Part shown: positions 48,508 to 57,368 of the stretch, one piece after another | Numbering within the stretch: the stretch's first letter is position 1 | Layout of the letters: each line of letters starts with the position of its first letter | Source: Coriobacteriaceae bacterium | GTDB lineage: Bacteria > Actinomycetota > Coriobacteriia > Coriobacteriales > UMGS124 | DNA length: 64,000 nucleotides | NCBI GenBank assembly: GCA_019421015.1 | Contig: JAHZGC010000012.1 | Span: 18,470 to 82,469 of the forward strand | Reading direction: 5' to 3' | Program-made: the position numbers and the translations under genes | Notes under the pieces: model-generated | Seen by the model: the letters and a program-made list of their open reading frames with translations, nothing else | Told to the model about the DNA's origin: nothing | The model's database searches: none

Positions 48508-49482
48508 TCAGGCGCCGACCTTGTCGAGCAGTCGCTCCGCCGCACCGATAAGGGGGGCGTCTCCGCCCAGCTGGGCGTCCACCACGGGCAGGCCGCGCAG
48601 CATGGGGTCAATGCGCGCCTCCAGCCCCGCCTCGAGAGCCTCGCGCCACACGGGCCCGGCGGCGCACACCGAGCCTCCCACCACCACCAGGTCGGGGTCG
48701 AGCAGGTCTGCCCAGGAGGCGATGGCCTCCCCCAGGCTGCGTCCCGACTGCCCGATGATCGAGCGGGCAAGCGGCTCGCCGGCGTCGGCGCGGGCCGAGA
48801 TCTGGGGGCCGGTGAGCTCCTCTCCCCCCGCCAAGCGGTAGCAGGCCTCGATGCCGCTGCCGGCGCACACCGACTCGAGGTGGCCGTCGGTCCCCCAGGC
48901 GCTGGGCTTGCCCAGGGCCGCCGGGTGCAGCGTGTGGCCCACCATGCCGGCAAGGCCGTGGGCCCCGTCGAGCACCTGCCCGTGGACGATCACGGCACCG
49001 CCGAGCCCCGTCCCGGCGGCCACCACGACGCAGGTGTCGCAGCCCCGGGCAGCCCCGTGGCGCAGCTCCCCGAAGGCATAGGCGCGCACGTCGTTCATCA
49101 CGGCGCAGGGAACGCCGAGGGCGCCGACGAGGGCAGGCCCGACCTTCTGGCCGGCCCACCCGGGCATAATCGAGTTGGCGTAGGTGACGCAGCCCGATGC
49201 CTCGTCTATGTACCCGGCCGTGCTCACGCCGCACCCCGCCAACGGGGCGTCGGGAGGCACGCAGGCCGCCAGACCACAGGCGAGGTCGACCATGCGTGCG
49301 AGCACGGCCGACCCGCCTTCGGCGGCCATGGTGGGGACGGCGCGGCGCTCCCCCACCGAAGGCGCGGCATGGCGCCCCTCATAGCGCACCAGGGCACCGG
49401 CGATCTTGGTGCCACCCAGGTCCAAGGCGATCACCGTGCAGGGGAAACGGAGGCCCCCCGGAACCTCGAAATGCTCCGCCAT
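48508..49482 (-). CDS. nanK: ROK-family N-acetylmannosamine kinase (NanK-like)
   Basis: A 324-residue ROK sugar kinase, assigned as ManNAc kinase from its position between the lyase and epimerase genes. The ATP motif VIALDLGGTKIAGALV, VMNDVRAYAFGE (catalytic Asp) and GTGLGGAVIV are intact. The family zinc motif CxCGxxGCxE is missing: the region reads SAWGTDGHLE after the conserved GHTLHP. Zinc-free ROK kinases are known, so activity is still likely. The start lies six bases after the lyase stop without a clear ribosome site, pointing to coupled translation. Confidence 0.85.
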   Translation of the reverse strand: MAEHFEVPGGLRFPCTVIALDLGGTKIAGALVRYEGRHAAPSVGERRAVPTMAAEGGSAVLARMVDLACGLAACVPPDAPLAGCGVSTAGYIDEASGCVTYANSIMPGWAGQKVGPALVGALGVPCAVMNDVRAYAFGELRHGAARGCDTCVVVAAGTGLGGAVIVHGQVLDGAHGLAGMVGHTLHPAALGKPSAWGTDGHLESVCAGSGIEACYRLAGGEELTGPQISARADAGEPLARSIIGQSGRSLGEAIASWADLLDPDLVVVGGSVCAAGPVWREALEAGLEARIDPMLRGLPVVDAQLGGDAPLIGAAERLLDKVGA

Positions 49483-49488
49483 GGCGGG

Positions 49489-50436
49489 CTAGCAGGAGCG
49501 CAGGGGCGCGTCGGCGTCCATGAGGCCCTCGGACTTCAGGACCTCGACAATAGCCGCCACGTCGTCGCCCGCAAGGGCCTGGACCGGCTCGCGCATCTGG
49601 TTCGTCTCGAAGAGCCCCATCTGCCACAGAGCCGTCTTGAAGGCGCCCACGCCGGCACCGAAGCCGACGGTGGCCTTCACGCGGCGAGTGACGAACATGA
49701 GGCGCGCCAGGTGGTCCTGGATAGTCTTGACGCGCTCCCAGTCGCCGGCCTGGGCGGCCTTCCACTGCTCCACGTAGCTCACCGGGTCGACGTTGGCGAG
49801 GCCGGGGACGCTGCCGTCGGCACCGGCGAGGTAGGCACCGTCGACGCAGACCTCGTGGCCGGTCAGGAGCTGGAGCGGATGGCCCGCGTCGCGGTTCTCG
49901 AGGATGAGCCAGCGGAACGACACGTCGTCGCCCGAAGAGTCCTTGACGCCCTGGAGCACCCCGTCGGTACCCAGGCGCACAAGCATCGTGGGGTCGAGCT
50001 TGGTGTGCACGCACACCGGCAGGTCGTAGGCGAACAGCGGCAGGTCGGTGTTCTCGCGAATGGCGCGGAAGTGGCGCTCCGTCTCCTTGGGGCCGCCGAG
50101 GGCGTAGAAGGGCGCCGTGGCCACAAGCGCGTCGACCCCTATGGCCTCGGCACGCTTGGCCTGATCGATGACGCGCAGCGTCTCCATGTCGATGATGCCG
50201 GCGAGCACGGGCACACGCCCGCGCACGATGGAGACGGCCTCCTGGAGCACGTGCTGGCGCTGGGCGTCGGTAAGGAAGGCCACCTCGCCGCTCGAACCCA
50301 GGAAGAACAGGCCGTCGACGCCGGCCTCGATCATGCGCTCTATGTTGCGCGAGAACGAAACCAGGTCGAGCGTCCGGTCCTTGGTAAGGGGTATCACAAC
50401 CGGCGGGATAACGCCTTTGAATCGCGAAGAGTCCAT
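49489..50436 (-). CDS. nanA: N-acetylneuraminate lyase-like protein (DapA family)
   Basis: A 315-residue Schiff-base aldolase of the DapA/NanA family. The substrate loop is FLGSSGEVAFL, the tyrosine motif is FAYDLPVC, and the Schiff-base lysine is in QGVKDSSGDD. Context gives the specificity: kinase, epimerase, NagB and NagA follow, and a peptide-type transporter precedes. It should cleave N-acetylneuraminate to N-acetylmannosamine and pyruvate. By sequence alone it could be another DapA-family lyase. Start 50436 follows AGGA. Confidence 0.82.
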   Translation of the reverse strand: MDSSRFKGVIPPVVIPLTKDRTLDLVSFSRNIERMIEAGVDGLFFLGSSGEVAFLTDAQRQHVLQEAVSIVRGRVPVLAGIIDMETLRVIDQAKRAEAIGVDALVATAPFYALGGPKETERHFRAIRENTDLPLFAYDLPVCVHTKLDPTMLVRLGTDGVLQGVKDSSGDDVSFRWLILENRDAGHPLQLLTGHEVCVDGAYLAGADGSVPGLANVDPVSYVEQWKAAQAGDWERVKTIQDHLARLMFVTRRVKATVGFGAGVGAFKTALWQMGLFETNQMREPVQALAGDDVAAIVEVLKSEGLMDADAPLRSC

Positions 50437-50476
50437 GGCAGTCCTAAATCCTCCAAAGGTTGGGTTGGCAACGACC

Positions 50477-51310
50477 CTAAGAACGCGGGTAGAGCAACGA
50501 CGGGGCCGCACCCAGCAGCAGGCGCGTGTAATCGTCGGTCGGGTTATTAAACACCTGCTCGGCCGCGCCCTCCTCCACCGCTCGGCCTCCGTTCATAACA
50601 ACGATACGGTCCGAAATGTACCTCACGGTCTGAATGTCGTGGCTAATGAAGACCATCGAGAGGTTGAGCTCTCGCTTGAGGTCCATAAGCAGGTTGAGGA
50701 TCTGGGCACGCACCGACACGTCGAGGGCGCTCGTGGGCTCGTCGGCGATGATGGCGTCGGGCGCAAGCGCCAGGGCGCGCGCGATGGCCACGCGCTGGCG
50801 CTGACCTCCCGAAAGCTGGCCGGGAAGGGCGTCCATGACCGACCTGGGAAGGCCGACCATCTCGATGAGGTCAAAGACCCGACGCTCCCTCGAGGCCTTG
50901 TCGCCCACCTTGTGGACGTTCAGGGGGTCGAGCAGCTGGTCGTGGATGGTCATGCGCGCGTTCAGGGCGGTGGCGGGGTCTTGGAACACCACCGAGATGA
51001 CACGCCCGATCATGCGGCGATGGGCGGCGGTGCGGTTTGTGACGTCTTCGCCCTTGAAGTAGACCCGGCCGCTCGTGGGCTTCTGAAGGCCGCACATGAC
51101 GTTGGCGGTGGTCGACTTGCCGCAGCCGGACTCGCCTACGATGCCGATGGTCTCACCCGGCATGAGCCTGATGGTCAGTCCGCGCACCGCATGGACGAGG
51201 TTGGGCTTGAACAACGAGCCCGTGCGCGATTTGAACGTGACCTTGACGTCGTCGAGAAAGATGATGGGCGTCTGCCCTTCGCCTGCAACAGGCGCAGTCT
51301 GAACGGCCAT
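50477..51310 (-). CDS. peptide-type ABC transporter ATPase (DppF/OppF-like)
   Basis: A 277-residue ATPase of the oligopeptide/dipeptide uptake family, second ATPase of the transporter. Walker A GESGCGKST, Q-loop VVFQDPATALNARM, signature [15 protein letters not shown], Walker B AIIADEPTSALD and switch FISHD are present. It overlaps the fusion gene stop by one base (TAATG). Opp/Dpp-type systems carry N-acetylneuraminate in some bacteria (SatABCD of Haemophilus ducreyi, SiaEFGI of Corynebacterium glutamicum), and the adjacent catabolic genes suggest the same here. Confidence 0.92.
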   Translation of the reverse strand: MAVQTAPVAGEGQTPIIFLDDVKVTFKSRTGSLFKPNLVHAVRGLTIRLMPGETIGIVGESGCGKSTTANVMCGLQKPTSGRVYFKGEDVTNRTAAHRRMIGRVISVVFQDPATALNARMTIHDQLLDPLNVHKVGDKASRERRVFDLIEMVGLPRSVMDALPGQLSGGQRQRVAIARALALAPDAIIADEPTSALDVSVRAQILNLLMDLKRELNLSMVFISHDIQTVRYISDRIVVMNGGRAVEEGAAEQVFNNPTDDYTRLLLGAAPSLLYPRS

Positions 51311-53337
51311 TACCGGGCACCTCCTGCCGTATACGGTTCGATGCCGAGGCGTCGGAGCTCCTCATCGGGCAGCTCGGCGTAGTAGTGGTCGGTACCGGGA
51401 ACGCGCTTAAGCACGGGTCGCACCTTCGAAACGGCGTCGGGATGGCTCGAACGCGGGGTGAAGCGGTCGCCTTCGGGGAAGTCGGCCGGCGAGGGCACCG
51501 AGCCGGGAATCTGGTGGAGACGGTCGCTGCCTGCCTCGATGGAGAGCACGGAGCCCAGCAGGCCGCGGGTGTACTCGTGGACCGTGGCGGTAAGGATGTC
51601 GCGTACCGGGCCCTGCTCCACGACCTGGCCGGCGTACATGACGGTGACGGAGTTGGCGACCTCGGCCACCAGGGCCAGGTCGTGGCTCACGAAGACCATG
51701 GCAAAGCCGAGCTCCTTCTGGAGCTTGTTAAGCAGCTCGATGACCTGGCTCTGCACCGTGACGTCGAGGGCCGTCGTGGGCTCGTCGGCGATGACCACCT
51801 TGGGGTCGCGGGTCAGCGCCATGGCGATGAGGACGCGTTGACGCTGGCCGCCCGAAAGCTCGTGAGGATAGGAGCCCAGGGTACGCTCGGGGTCGAGGCC
51901 CACCAGCTCGAGAAGCTCCTCGGCGCTGCGGGTGCCGCCGCGCTTGGTAAGCTGCTTCATCTGGGCCCTGATGAGCATCGAGGGGTTGAGCGAAGAAAGG
52001 GCGTCCTGGTAGACCATGGCGATCTCGCGCCCGCGCAGGGCGTTCATCTCGCGCTCGTTCAACGTCAGGAGGTTCTTGCCCTCGAAGAGGATCTCGCCGG
52101 AGATCTGGGCCTTCTTGTCGAGCAGCCCCATGATGGCCAGCGAGGTGATGGACTTGCCGCAGCCGGACTCGCCGACCAGGCCCATGGTCTGCCCGGGACG
52201 AACCACGAAGCTCACGTGGTCGACCACGTTCACGTCGCCATGGCGGGGGAACTTGATGCAGAGGTCCTTGACCTCGAGCACGGGCGGGACGTCGGTATGG
52301 GCCTCGAAGCGGTCCGTCCGCGTGAGCTCCGTCTCCCTCAGCTGCGCCAAGCGCTTCTCGAGCATCTCCTTCTGAGCCTTGTAGGCAAGGGTCGGGTCGG
52401 CGACGAGGCGGTCGGCCTCACGGTCGGTGTTGACGTCGGAGTCGCTCGGCTTGACGGCGCTCTTGGGAGAGGCGGCCATGGCGTCGGTGATGCCCTCTGA
52501 GAGGATGTTGAGCGAGAGCACCGTGAGGATGATGGCTAGGCCCGGGAAGAGCGCCTGCCACCAACGGCCGGCCAAGACGCCGGCACGGGCGTCGGCCAGG
52601 ATATTGCCCCACGTCGGCGTCGGCTCGGGGATGCCGGCCGCGATGAACGACAGCGAGGCCTCGAACACGATGGCATCGGCCACGAGCACGATGGTGAAGA
52701 CGAGCACGGGCGCGATGCAGTTGCGCATGACGTGCTTCACGAGAATCCAAGGCGCACGGGCGCCCGACACCACGACGGCGCGCACGTAGTCCTGCCCGTA
52801 CTCGCTCACCACGTTGGCACGGACGATGCGCGCTATCTGAGGTATGTACAAAAAGCCGATGGCAAAGATGAGGGTGGGCAGCGAGTTGCCGAACACCACC
52901 ACGAAGGTGGCCGCCAGGGCGATGCCGGGGAACGACATGATGACGTCGAGGACACGCATGATAACCTCGGAAACGCCCTTGCGCGCCACGGCGGCGATGG
53001 AGCCGATAATCGAGCCGCAGACCAAGGCGAAGGCGGTCGCCCCCAGACCGATCACCAGAGAGTAGCGAGCGCCGTACATCATGCGCGAAAGGACGTCGCG
53101 GCCCTTGTCGTCGGTGCCGAACGGGTGCTCGGCCGAAGGCGCCTGGCGGGCCAGGTCGATGGCGAGGGGATCGTGCGGGGCGAGCAGGGGGGCCAAGATA
53201 GCCACCAGGACAATCAGGACGAGAATCACCAGGGAGATGCGGGACCCGACGCTCATGGACTTCCAACGGCGGAACCGCACCTTGCCGGGGTTCTGCTCGA
53301 GCTTCTCGGTCAGGTCCTCATGAAGTTTGAATCCCAT
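51310..53337 (-). CDS. fused peptide-type ABC permease-ATPase (DppC-DppD)
   Basis: A 675-residue fusion. Residues 1-300 are a DppC-type permease: N-terminal helix, HPFGTDDKGRDVLSRMMYGAR, and the EAA loop around DYVRAVVVSGARAPWIL. Residues about 345-675 are a DppD-type ATPase: Walker A GESGCGKSI, signature LSGGQRQRVLIAMAL, Walker B VVIADEPTTALD, and the C-terminal oligopeptide motif with PGSVPSP. The two are normally separate genes. A charged linker (about residues 300-345) joins them. Start 53337 follows AGGACGG, two bases after the DppB stop. The Walker A ends in I, not T, an uncommon but tolerated change. Confidence 0.93.
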   Translation of the reverse strand: MGFKLHEDLTEKLEQNPGKVRFRRWKSMSVGSRISLVILVLIVLVAILAPLLAPHDPLAIDLARQAPSAEHPFGTDDKGRDVLSRMMYGARYSLVIGLGATAFALVCGSIIGSIAAVARKGVSEVIMRVLDVIMSFPGIALAATFVVVFGNSLPTLIFAIGFLYIPQIARIVRANVVSEYGQDYVRAVVVSGARAPWILVKHVMRNCIAPVLVFTIVLVADAIVFEASLSFIAAGIPEPTPTWGNILADARAGVLAGRWWQALFPGLAIILTVLSLNILSEGITDAMAASPKSAVKPSDSDVNTDREADRLVADPTLAYKAQKEMLEKRLAQLRETELTRTDRFEAHTDVPPVLEVKDLCIKFPRHGDVNVVDHVSFVVRPGQTMGLVGESGCGKSITSLAIMGLLDKKAQISGEILFEGKNLLTLNEREMNALRGREIAMVYQDALSSLNPSMLIRAQMKQLTKRGGTRSAEELLELVGLDPERTLGSYPHELSGGQRQRVLIAMALTRDPKVVIADEPTTALDVTVQSQVIELLNKLQKELGFAMVFVSHDLALVAEVANSVTVMYAGQVVEQGPVRDILTATVHEYTRGLLGSVLSIEAGSDRLHQIPGSVPSPADFPEGDRFTPRSSHPDAVSKVRPVLKRVPGTDHYYAELPDEELRRLGIEPYTAGGAR

Positions 53338-53339
53338 GG

Positions 53340-54296
53340 CTACACCGTCCTGATACGCGGGTCGATCAGGATATAGAGCATGTCGACCACGATGTTGATG
53401 ATGATGAAGGTGACGGCCACCACGAGCACGACGCCCTGGACGAGCGTGGTGTAGCCCGACTGGATGCCGGCAAGAATCGCCATGCCCATGCCGGGAAGGT
53501 TGAAGATGACCTCGATGACCACGGCACCGCCGATCAGATAGCCGATACGAAGGCCGAGCACGGTGACGGGGGTGATGAGGGCGTTGCGCAGCACGTTTCT
53601 CCCCACCACAACCGGCATCGGGATGCCGAACCCGCGGGCCGTGCGCACGTAGTCCTTGTCGAGCTCCTCGACCATCGAGGTGCGGATCACACGGGTGAGC
53701 TGGCCGGTCACCGGCAGGGCCAGCGCCACGGCGGGCATGGTCATGCGGGCAAACCAACCGGCCGGGTCCTCGGTGATGGGCGGCAGGGCCCCGGAGGCCG
53801 GCAGGATGTGAAGCGTGGACGAGAAGAGCAGGATGAACAGGACCGCAAGCCAAAAGGACGGCGTCGCGATGCAGATGATGCTGAACACGCGGATTACCTG
53901 GTCGGGCCAGCGGTCTCTAAAGAGGGCCGAGATGACGCCGAGGATCACCGAGAGCACCACGGCTATGGCAAGGCCGAAGAAGGTGAGCTGGAGGGTCACC
54001 GGCAGCGAGGTGGCCACGCGTTCCACGACCGGACGCTCGTTGGCACCGTAGGTGCCCAGGTCGCCGGTGAGAAGGCCCGTGAGGTAGTTCCAATACTGGA
54101 CGGGCAGCGGGTCGTTCAGGCCGTGGCTCTCGCGATACTCCTGGACCGCTTGGGCCGACGCGTTCTCGCCAAGGGCCGAGTACGCCTGGTCGACGGGCGA
54201 GAGAGCCATCAAAAAGAACACGAGCAGGGTGACACCGACCACCATGATGGGCAAGGCCACAAGCCTTCGTCCCACCAACCGCAGCAGGTTGCTCAC
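53340..54296 (-). CDS. peptide-type ABC permease (DppB-like)
   Basis: A 318-residue permease of the DppB/OppB family, partner of the fused permease. N-terminal NLLRLVGRRLVALPIMVVGV, the extracytoplasmic loop with SHGLNDPLPVQYWNYLTGLL and GDLG, and the EAA loop DYVRTARGFGIPMPVVVGRN are typical. The GTG start at 54296 follows GGAGGGG. The 155 bp between the SGNH gene and this start include an AT-rich stretch with TAGAAT at 54380-54385, a possible internal promoter. Confidence 0.93.
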   Translation of the reverse strand: MSNLLRLVGRRLVALPIMVVGVTLLVFFLMALSPVDQAYSALGENASAQAVQEYRESHGLNDPLPVQYWNYLTGLLTGDLGTYGANERPVVERVATSLPVTLQLTFFGLAIAVVLSVILGVISALFRDRWPDQVIRVFSIICIATPSFWLAVLFILLFSSTLHILPASGALPPITEDPAGWFARMTMPAVALALPVTGQLTRVIRTSMVEELDKDYVRTARGFGIPMPVVVGRNVLRNALITPVTVLGLRIGYLIGGAVVIEVIFNLPGMGMAILAGIQSGYTTLVQGVVLVVAVTFIIINIVVDMLYILIDPRIRTV

Positions 54297-54451
54297 AGGA
54301 ACCCCTCCTTCTGGACATGCCTTGCACCTTGGGCCACAGCCGAGGTGACTTTGACCGCCGCAACGATACAAACGATGTCATTCTACAGGAGAAGTTAAGA
54401 AAATTTGACCGCATTGTGAAGCAAATGTGCCGGCATTAATCGCTTTGCCCT

Positions 54452-55366
54452 CTAGCAAGCCGGCTTTTGTCCCTTGCAGCACACGCAGCGCCAGGTGTTC
54501 CCCGTATCAAGGGCATGGACACAGCCCACGCACGCCGCCCCTGGGCACCGGTCGAGGGAGGCCCACGACGCCGGGGCGTCTTTACCCTGCGTCGCATACG
54601 AACGACACCTGCGGGGGTCTTTCTCCCCCACGCCCATGGCGGCACATACCAAGTCGGCTATCTGGGCCATCCCGCGGGCCGTGGGATGGGTTCCGTCCGT
54701 CGCCTCGTAATCGAGGCCGTAGGAGGCCACGTCGAGAAAGACGGCGCCCTTGGAACACGCCGCACGCCCGATGGCCTCGTTGTAGTCCCCAAGCGGGATC
54801 CCGCGGAGGTTCCAGGTGAAGGTCGGGCCATCGGAGGCGGCGACTCGACCCGGAAGAAGCCCCACGCACCACAGGGCCGCCCCGAGGCAGGCAGACGCTA
54901 TGTTCGCCAGCATGGCGGCATAGGCCGCCTCAAAGTCGTCGAGGTCCGAGGGTAGCGCACCCGACGCGACGCCGCAGGGAACCGCGGCGAGGTCAACTGC
55001 ATCAGGGGTGGCGGCGCTGCGGCCGGCCGCCTGGGCGCGGGCGCTCCCCCACCCGTAGTCGTTGGTTCCCATGAACACGAGCACGTCGGTCGGTGCCTCG
55101 CCCAGCGGGCCCCGCAGCGCAGCGGAGCGTTCGCGGCTCAGCCCGGCTGGAAAGCCGGCACCGGCCACCATGGACCCGGAGTAAGACGCGTTCGCGAGCG
55201 CCCGCGCGCCGAGGCGTCGCACGACCTGCGCCCACCAGGTGTCGTCGGCCGAACGAAGGCCGGCCGCACCCGCCCGCTGCTCGTCGAAGTACACGGCATA
55301 GCCGGGTGGCTCCCAGCCTGAGAAGGTACTGATCGAATCCCCCATAACCGATATCAGCCTCTCCAT
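54452..55366 (-). CDS. SGNH/GDSL hydrolase with cysteine-rich C-terminus
   Basis: A 304-residue SGNH esterase. Block I is SVMGDSISTFSG (nucleophile Ser), block III is GTNDYGWG, and block V is DGTHPTARGM (Asp and His). No signal peptide is seen, so it should be cytosolic. The last 35 residues hold seven cysteines (DRCPGAACVGC, then RCVCCKGQKPAC), which resembles a zinc-binding knuckle. Inside a sialic-acid locus it may remove O-acetyl groups from imported sialic acids (inference). Start 55366 follows GGGGGAG. Between it and the binding-protein gene lie two strong hairpins. Confidence 0.87.
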   Translation of the reverse strand: MERLISVMGDSISTFSGWEPPGYAVYFDEQRAGAAGLRSADDTWWAQVVRRLGARALANASYSGSMVAGAGFPAGLSRERSAALRGPLGEAPTDVLVFMGTNDYGWGSARAQAAGRSAATPDAVDLAAVPCGVASGALPSDLDDFEAAYAAMLANIASACLGAALWCVGLLPGRVAASDGPTFTWNLRGIPLGDYNEAIGRAACSKGAVFLDVASYGLDYEATDGTHPTARGMAQIADLVCAAMGVGEKDPRRCRSYATQGKDAPASWASLDRCPGAACVGCVHALDTGNTWRCVCCKGQKPAC

Positions 55367-55391
55367 CGCTCCCCCCCCCAGGTCATAAAGA

Positions 55392-55455
55392 GGGCCCGCC
55401 ATCGCCGGCGGGCCCCTCCATGGCGGCCCCGGGCCTTTGCCCCGGGGCCGCCATG
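55392..55455 (-). promoter_or_regulatory. double hairpin after the binding-protein gene
   Basis: Hairpin 1 at 55392-55415 (GGGCCCGCC/GGCGGGCCC) and hairpin 2 at 55419-55455 (CATGGCGGCCCCGGG and its complement). No T-run follows. Such structures often protect binding-protein mRNA and lower expression of the downstream transporter genes. Confidence 0.65.
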
Positions 55456-55484
55456 ACTTTGGCTAGTTATGAGCGCAGAAAACC

Positions 55485-57038
55485 TTACTTCACACTGGCG
55501 CCGATGAAGGTGAGGCCGGTGGTGGCGATGGGCGCGAAGCCCTCGATCATGTCGGCCTGGTAGCCGGTGGCCAGCTGACGGTGGAACAGCGGGTAAAGCG
55601 GCACCTGCTCGGACAGCAGGTCGAAGCACTGGTTCCAGAGGTTCTGCTGGTCGTCGCCCGTGGCCTCGCGGGCCTGCTGGAGCAGGTCTTGGAGCTGAGC
55701 CCACTCCTCGGTGTAGCTCCAGCAGGAACGGCCCTGGGTCCAGACGTTGTTGCCGTACCACCAGGTCATGAGCAGGTCGGGGTCGTTGCCGAAGCAGGTG
55801 GGATCGCCCGGGGTCAGCATGACGTCGTAGGGCAGGATGTCGTCGGACTCGGCCAGCGAGGCCCACTGGATGGCCTCGACCTGCAACGTGGTGTTGATAC
55901 CCACGGCGTCGAGGTCGTTCTTGATCTGGGCGGAGAGGTCGTTGACCCAGTTGTTGTTTACAAGCAGGGTCACGTCGATATTCTCGCAGCCGGCCTCGGC
56001 CAAAAGCGACTTGGCCTTCTCGGGATCGTAGGTGTAGACCGTGGAGGCCTCATGGAAGTTCTTGTGGTACTCGGGCAGGAAGCTCTTGATTGCCGTGGCA
56101 TGCCCGGTCATGGCGTTCATGATGAGCTTCTCGACGTCGATGGCATAGAAGAAGGCCTGACGCACGCGGTTGTCGTCGAAAGGGGCCTTCTTGGTGTTGA
56201 ACATCAGGAAGGGCAGGCTGAAGCCCTGGACGTAGTCGACCGTGGCACCGCTGCCCATGAGGAGCTCGGCGTTGGCGTCGGGGATGTTCTCCGCCACCAT
56301 CGACGTGCCCTCCTGGAGGGTCGTCGTGCGGGCGGTGCCGTCGAGCAGCACGTCCCAGTGCATCGAGTCGGCCTTGGCCGGGAACTGGCCGTTGTAGTTC
56401 GCATTAGGGGCAAACTCGATGGAGCCGCCGTCCTCGCCATTGATGCTGGTGTACATCCAGGGGCCGGTGCCCACGGGCGCCTTGCCCAGGTCCTCGGGGG
56501 TCATGGAGGCGGGGAAGATCTTCACGACCGAGAGACGGTCTTCCAGGAGGCTCTCGAAGGGGTACTTGAGCGTGAAGGTCACGGTCTTGTCGTCCTTGGC
56601 GGCCACCGAGTCGATGAACTCGAGGAAGGCCCCGTAGGTACCGTCGGCCATGTTCAGCTCAAAGGCGTTCACGACGTCGCCGGCGACGACGTCGGTACCG
56701 TCGGAGAACTTGGCGCCGTCGCGCAGGGTGACCTCGTACTCAGTGTCGGACACCTTGACCGGTGCATCGGCGGCCAAAGCGTTGTAGGTGGAGTAGTCAT
56801 GGAGGTCGAGTTCGTAGAGGCCCTCAAAGACGTGCCAGGTGGCGGCCAGCATCAAGGCCGAGCTGCATCCGATGGGCGAGTAGTTGGTGCTCTGGTAGGA
56901 GCAGGCGGCCGTGATGGTACCGCCGTCGGCCTTCGCAACCGGGGAACCGTCGAGGCTGAGGTCGGCCAGGGCAAGGGCACCGGCAGCGGCGGCAGTTCCG
57001 GCAACGAACGAACGGCGGGACAGAGACTTGACGCTCAT
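55485..57038 (-). CDS. peptide-type ABC substrate-binding protein (DppA family), Tat signal
   Basis: A 517-residue family 5 solute-binding protein and first gene of the sialic-acid locus. The Tat signal is SRRSFVAGTAAAAGALALADL with no lipobox cysteine, so it may be released or held by its uncleaved signal. Family landmarks are DGAKFSDGTDVVAGDVV, APVGTGPW, FAPNANYN, and VRQAFFYAIDVEKLI. Start 57038 follows AGGAGG. The ligand is inferred to be N-acetylneuraminate because lyase, kinase and epimerase genes follow; a peptide ligand is the alternative. Confidence 0.9.
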   Translation of the reverse strand: MSVKSLSRRSFVAGTAAAAGALALADLSLDGSPVAKADGGTITAACSYQSTNYSPIGCSSALMLAATWHVFEGLYELDLHDYSTYNALAADAPVKVSDTEYEVTLRDGAKFSDGTDVVAGDVVNAFELNMADGTYGAFLEFIDSVAAKDDKTVTFTLKYPFESLLEDRLSVVKIFPASMTPEDLGKAPVGTGPWMYTSINGEDGGSIEFAPNANYNGQFPAKADSMHWDVLLDGTARTTTLQEGTSMVAENIPDANAELLMGSGATVDYVQGFSLPFLMFNTKKAPFDDNRVRQAFFYAIDVEKLIMNAMTGHATAIKSFLPEYHKNFHEASTVYTYDPEKAKSLLAEAGCENIDVTLLVNNNWVNDLSAQIKNDLDAVGINTTLQVEAIQWASLAESDDILPYDVMLTPGDPTCFGNDPDLLMTWWYGNNVWTQGRSCWSYTEEWAQLQDLLQQAREATGDDQQNLWNQCFDLLSEQVPLYPLFHRQLATGYQADMIEGFAPIATTGLTFIGASVK

Positions 57039-57116
57039 ACATCCTCCTAGGCCAAATGACTGACGTGATAGTTGGTCAACGCAGACCGGCGTCCAAAAAC
57101 GCATGGTCTTGAAGAT

Positions 57117-57146
57117 ATTATCCCGTTCCCAGAGGGTTTTATACAA
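57117..57146 (-). promoter_or_regulatory. possible promoter of the sialic-acid locus
   Basis: Minus strand TTGTAT (57141-57146), 18 bases, then GATAAT (57117-57122), about 80 bp before the binding-protein start. The surrounding 330-bp divergent region (57039-57368) is AT-rich. It holds a GTTGGTCAAC inverted repeat at 57071-57080 that could be an operator, and no open gene. Confidence 0.5.
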
Positions 57147-57368
57147 GGAATCTGCAAATTTTTTTGTCGTTACTTACACAGAACCCTTCTTTAACGCCAT
57201 CTGCCGAATTAAGAGCATTTCTTACAGTTTCTTGGATAGAGACTGTCTTACAGGGTGGCAACAAGAAAAGGAAGGGTTCGATGGTGTATCCTAGACGTTT
57301 GTACCGCTCCCGTTTTGGGTCGGTGGGGTAGAACGAGCCACGCCCCTCTCGGCCAGAAAGGCGAACGC

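Noticed and set aside
49489..50436. Lysine-pathway DapA, paired with dapB at 42.3 kb
   Set aside because: dapB is 6 kb away behind other operons, while this gene is directly followed by ManNAc kinase and epimerase genes.
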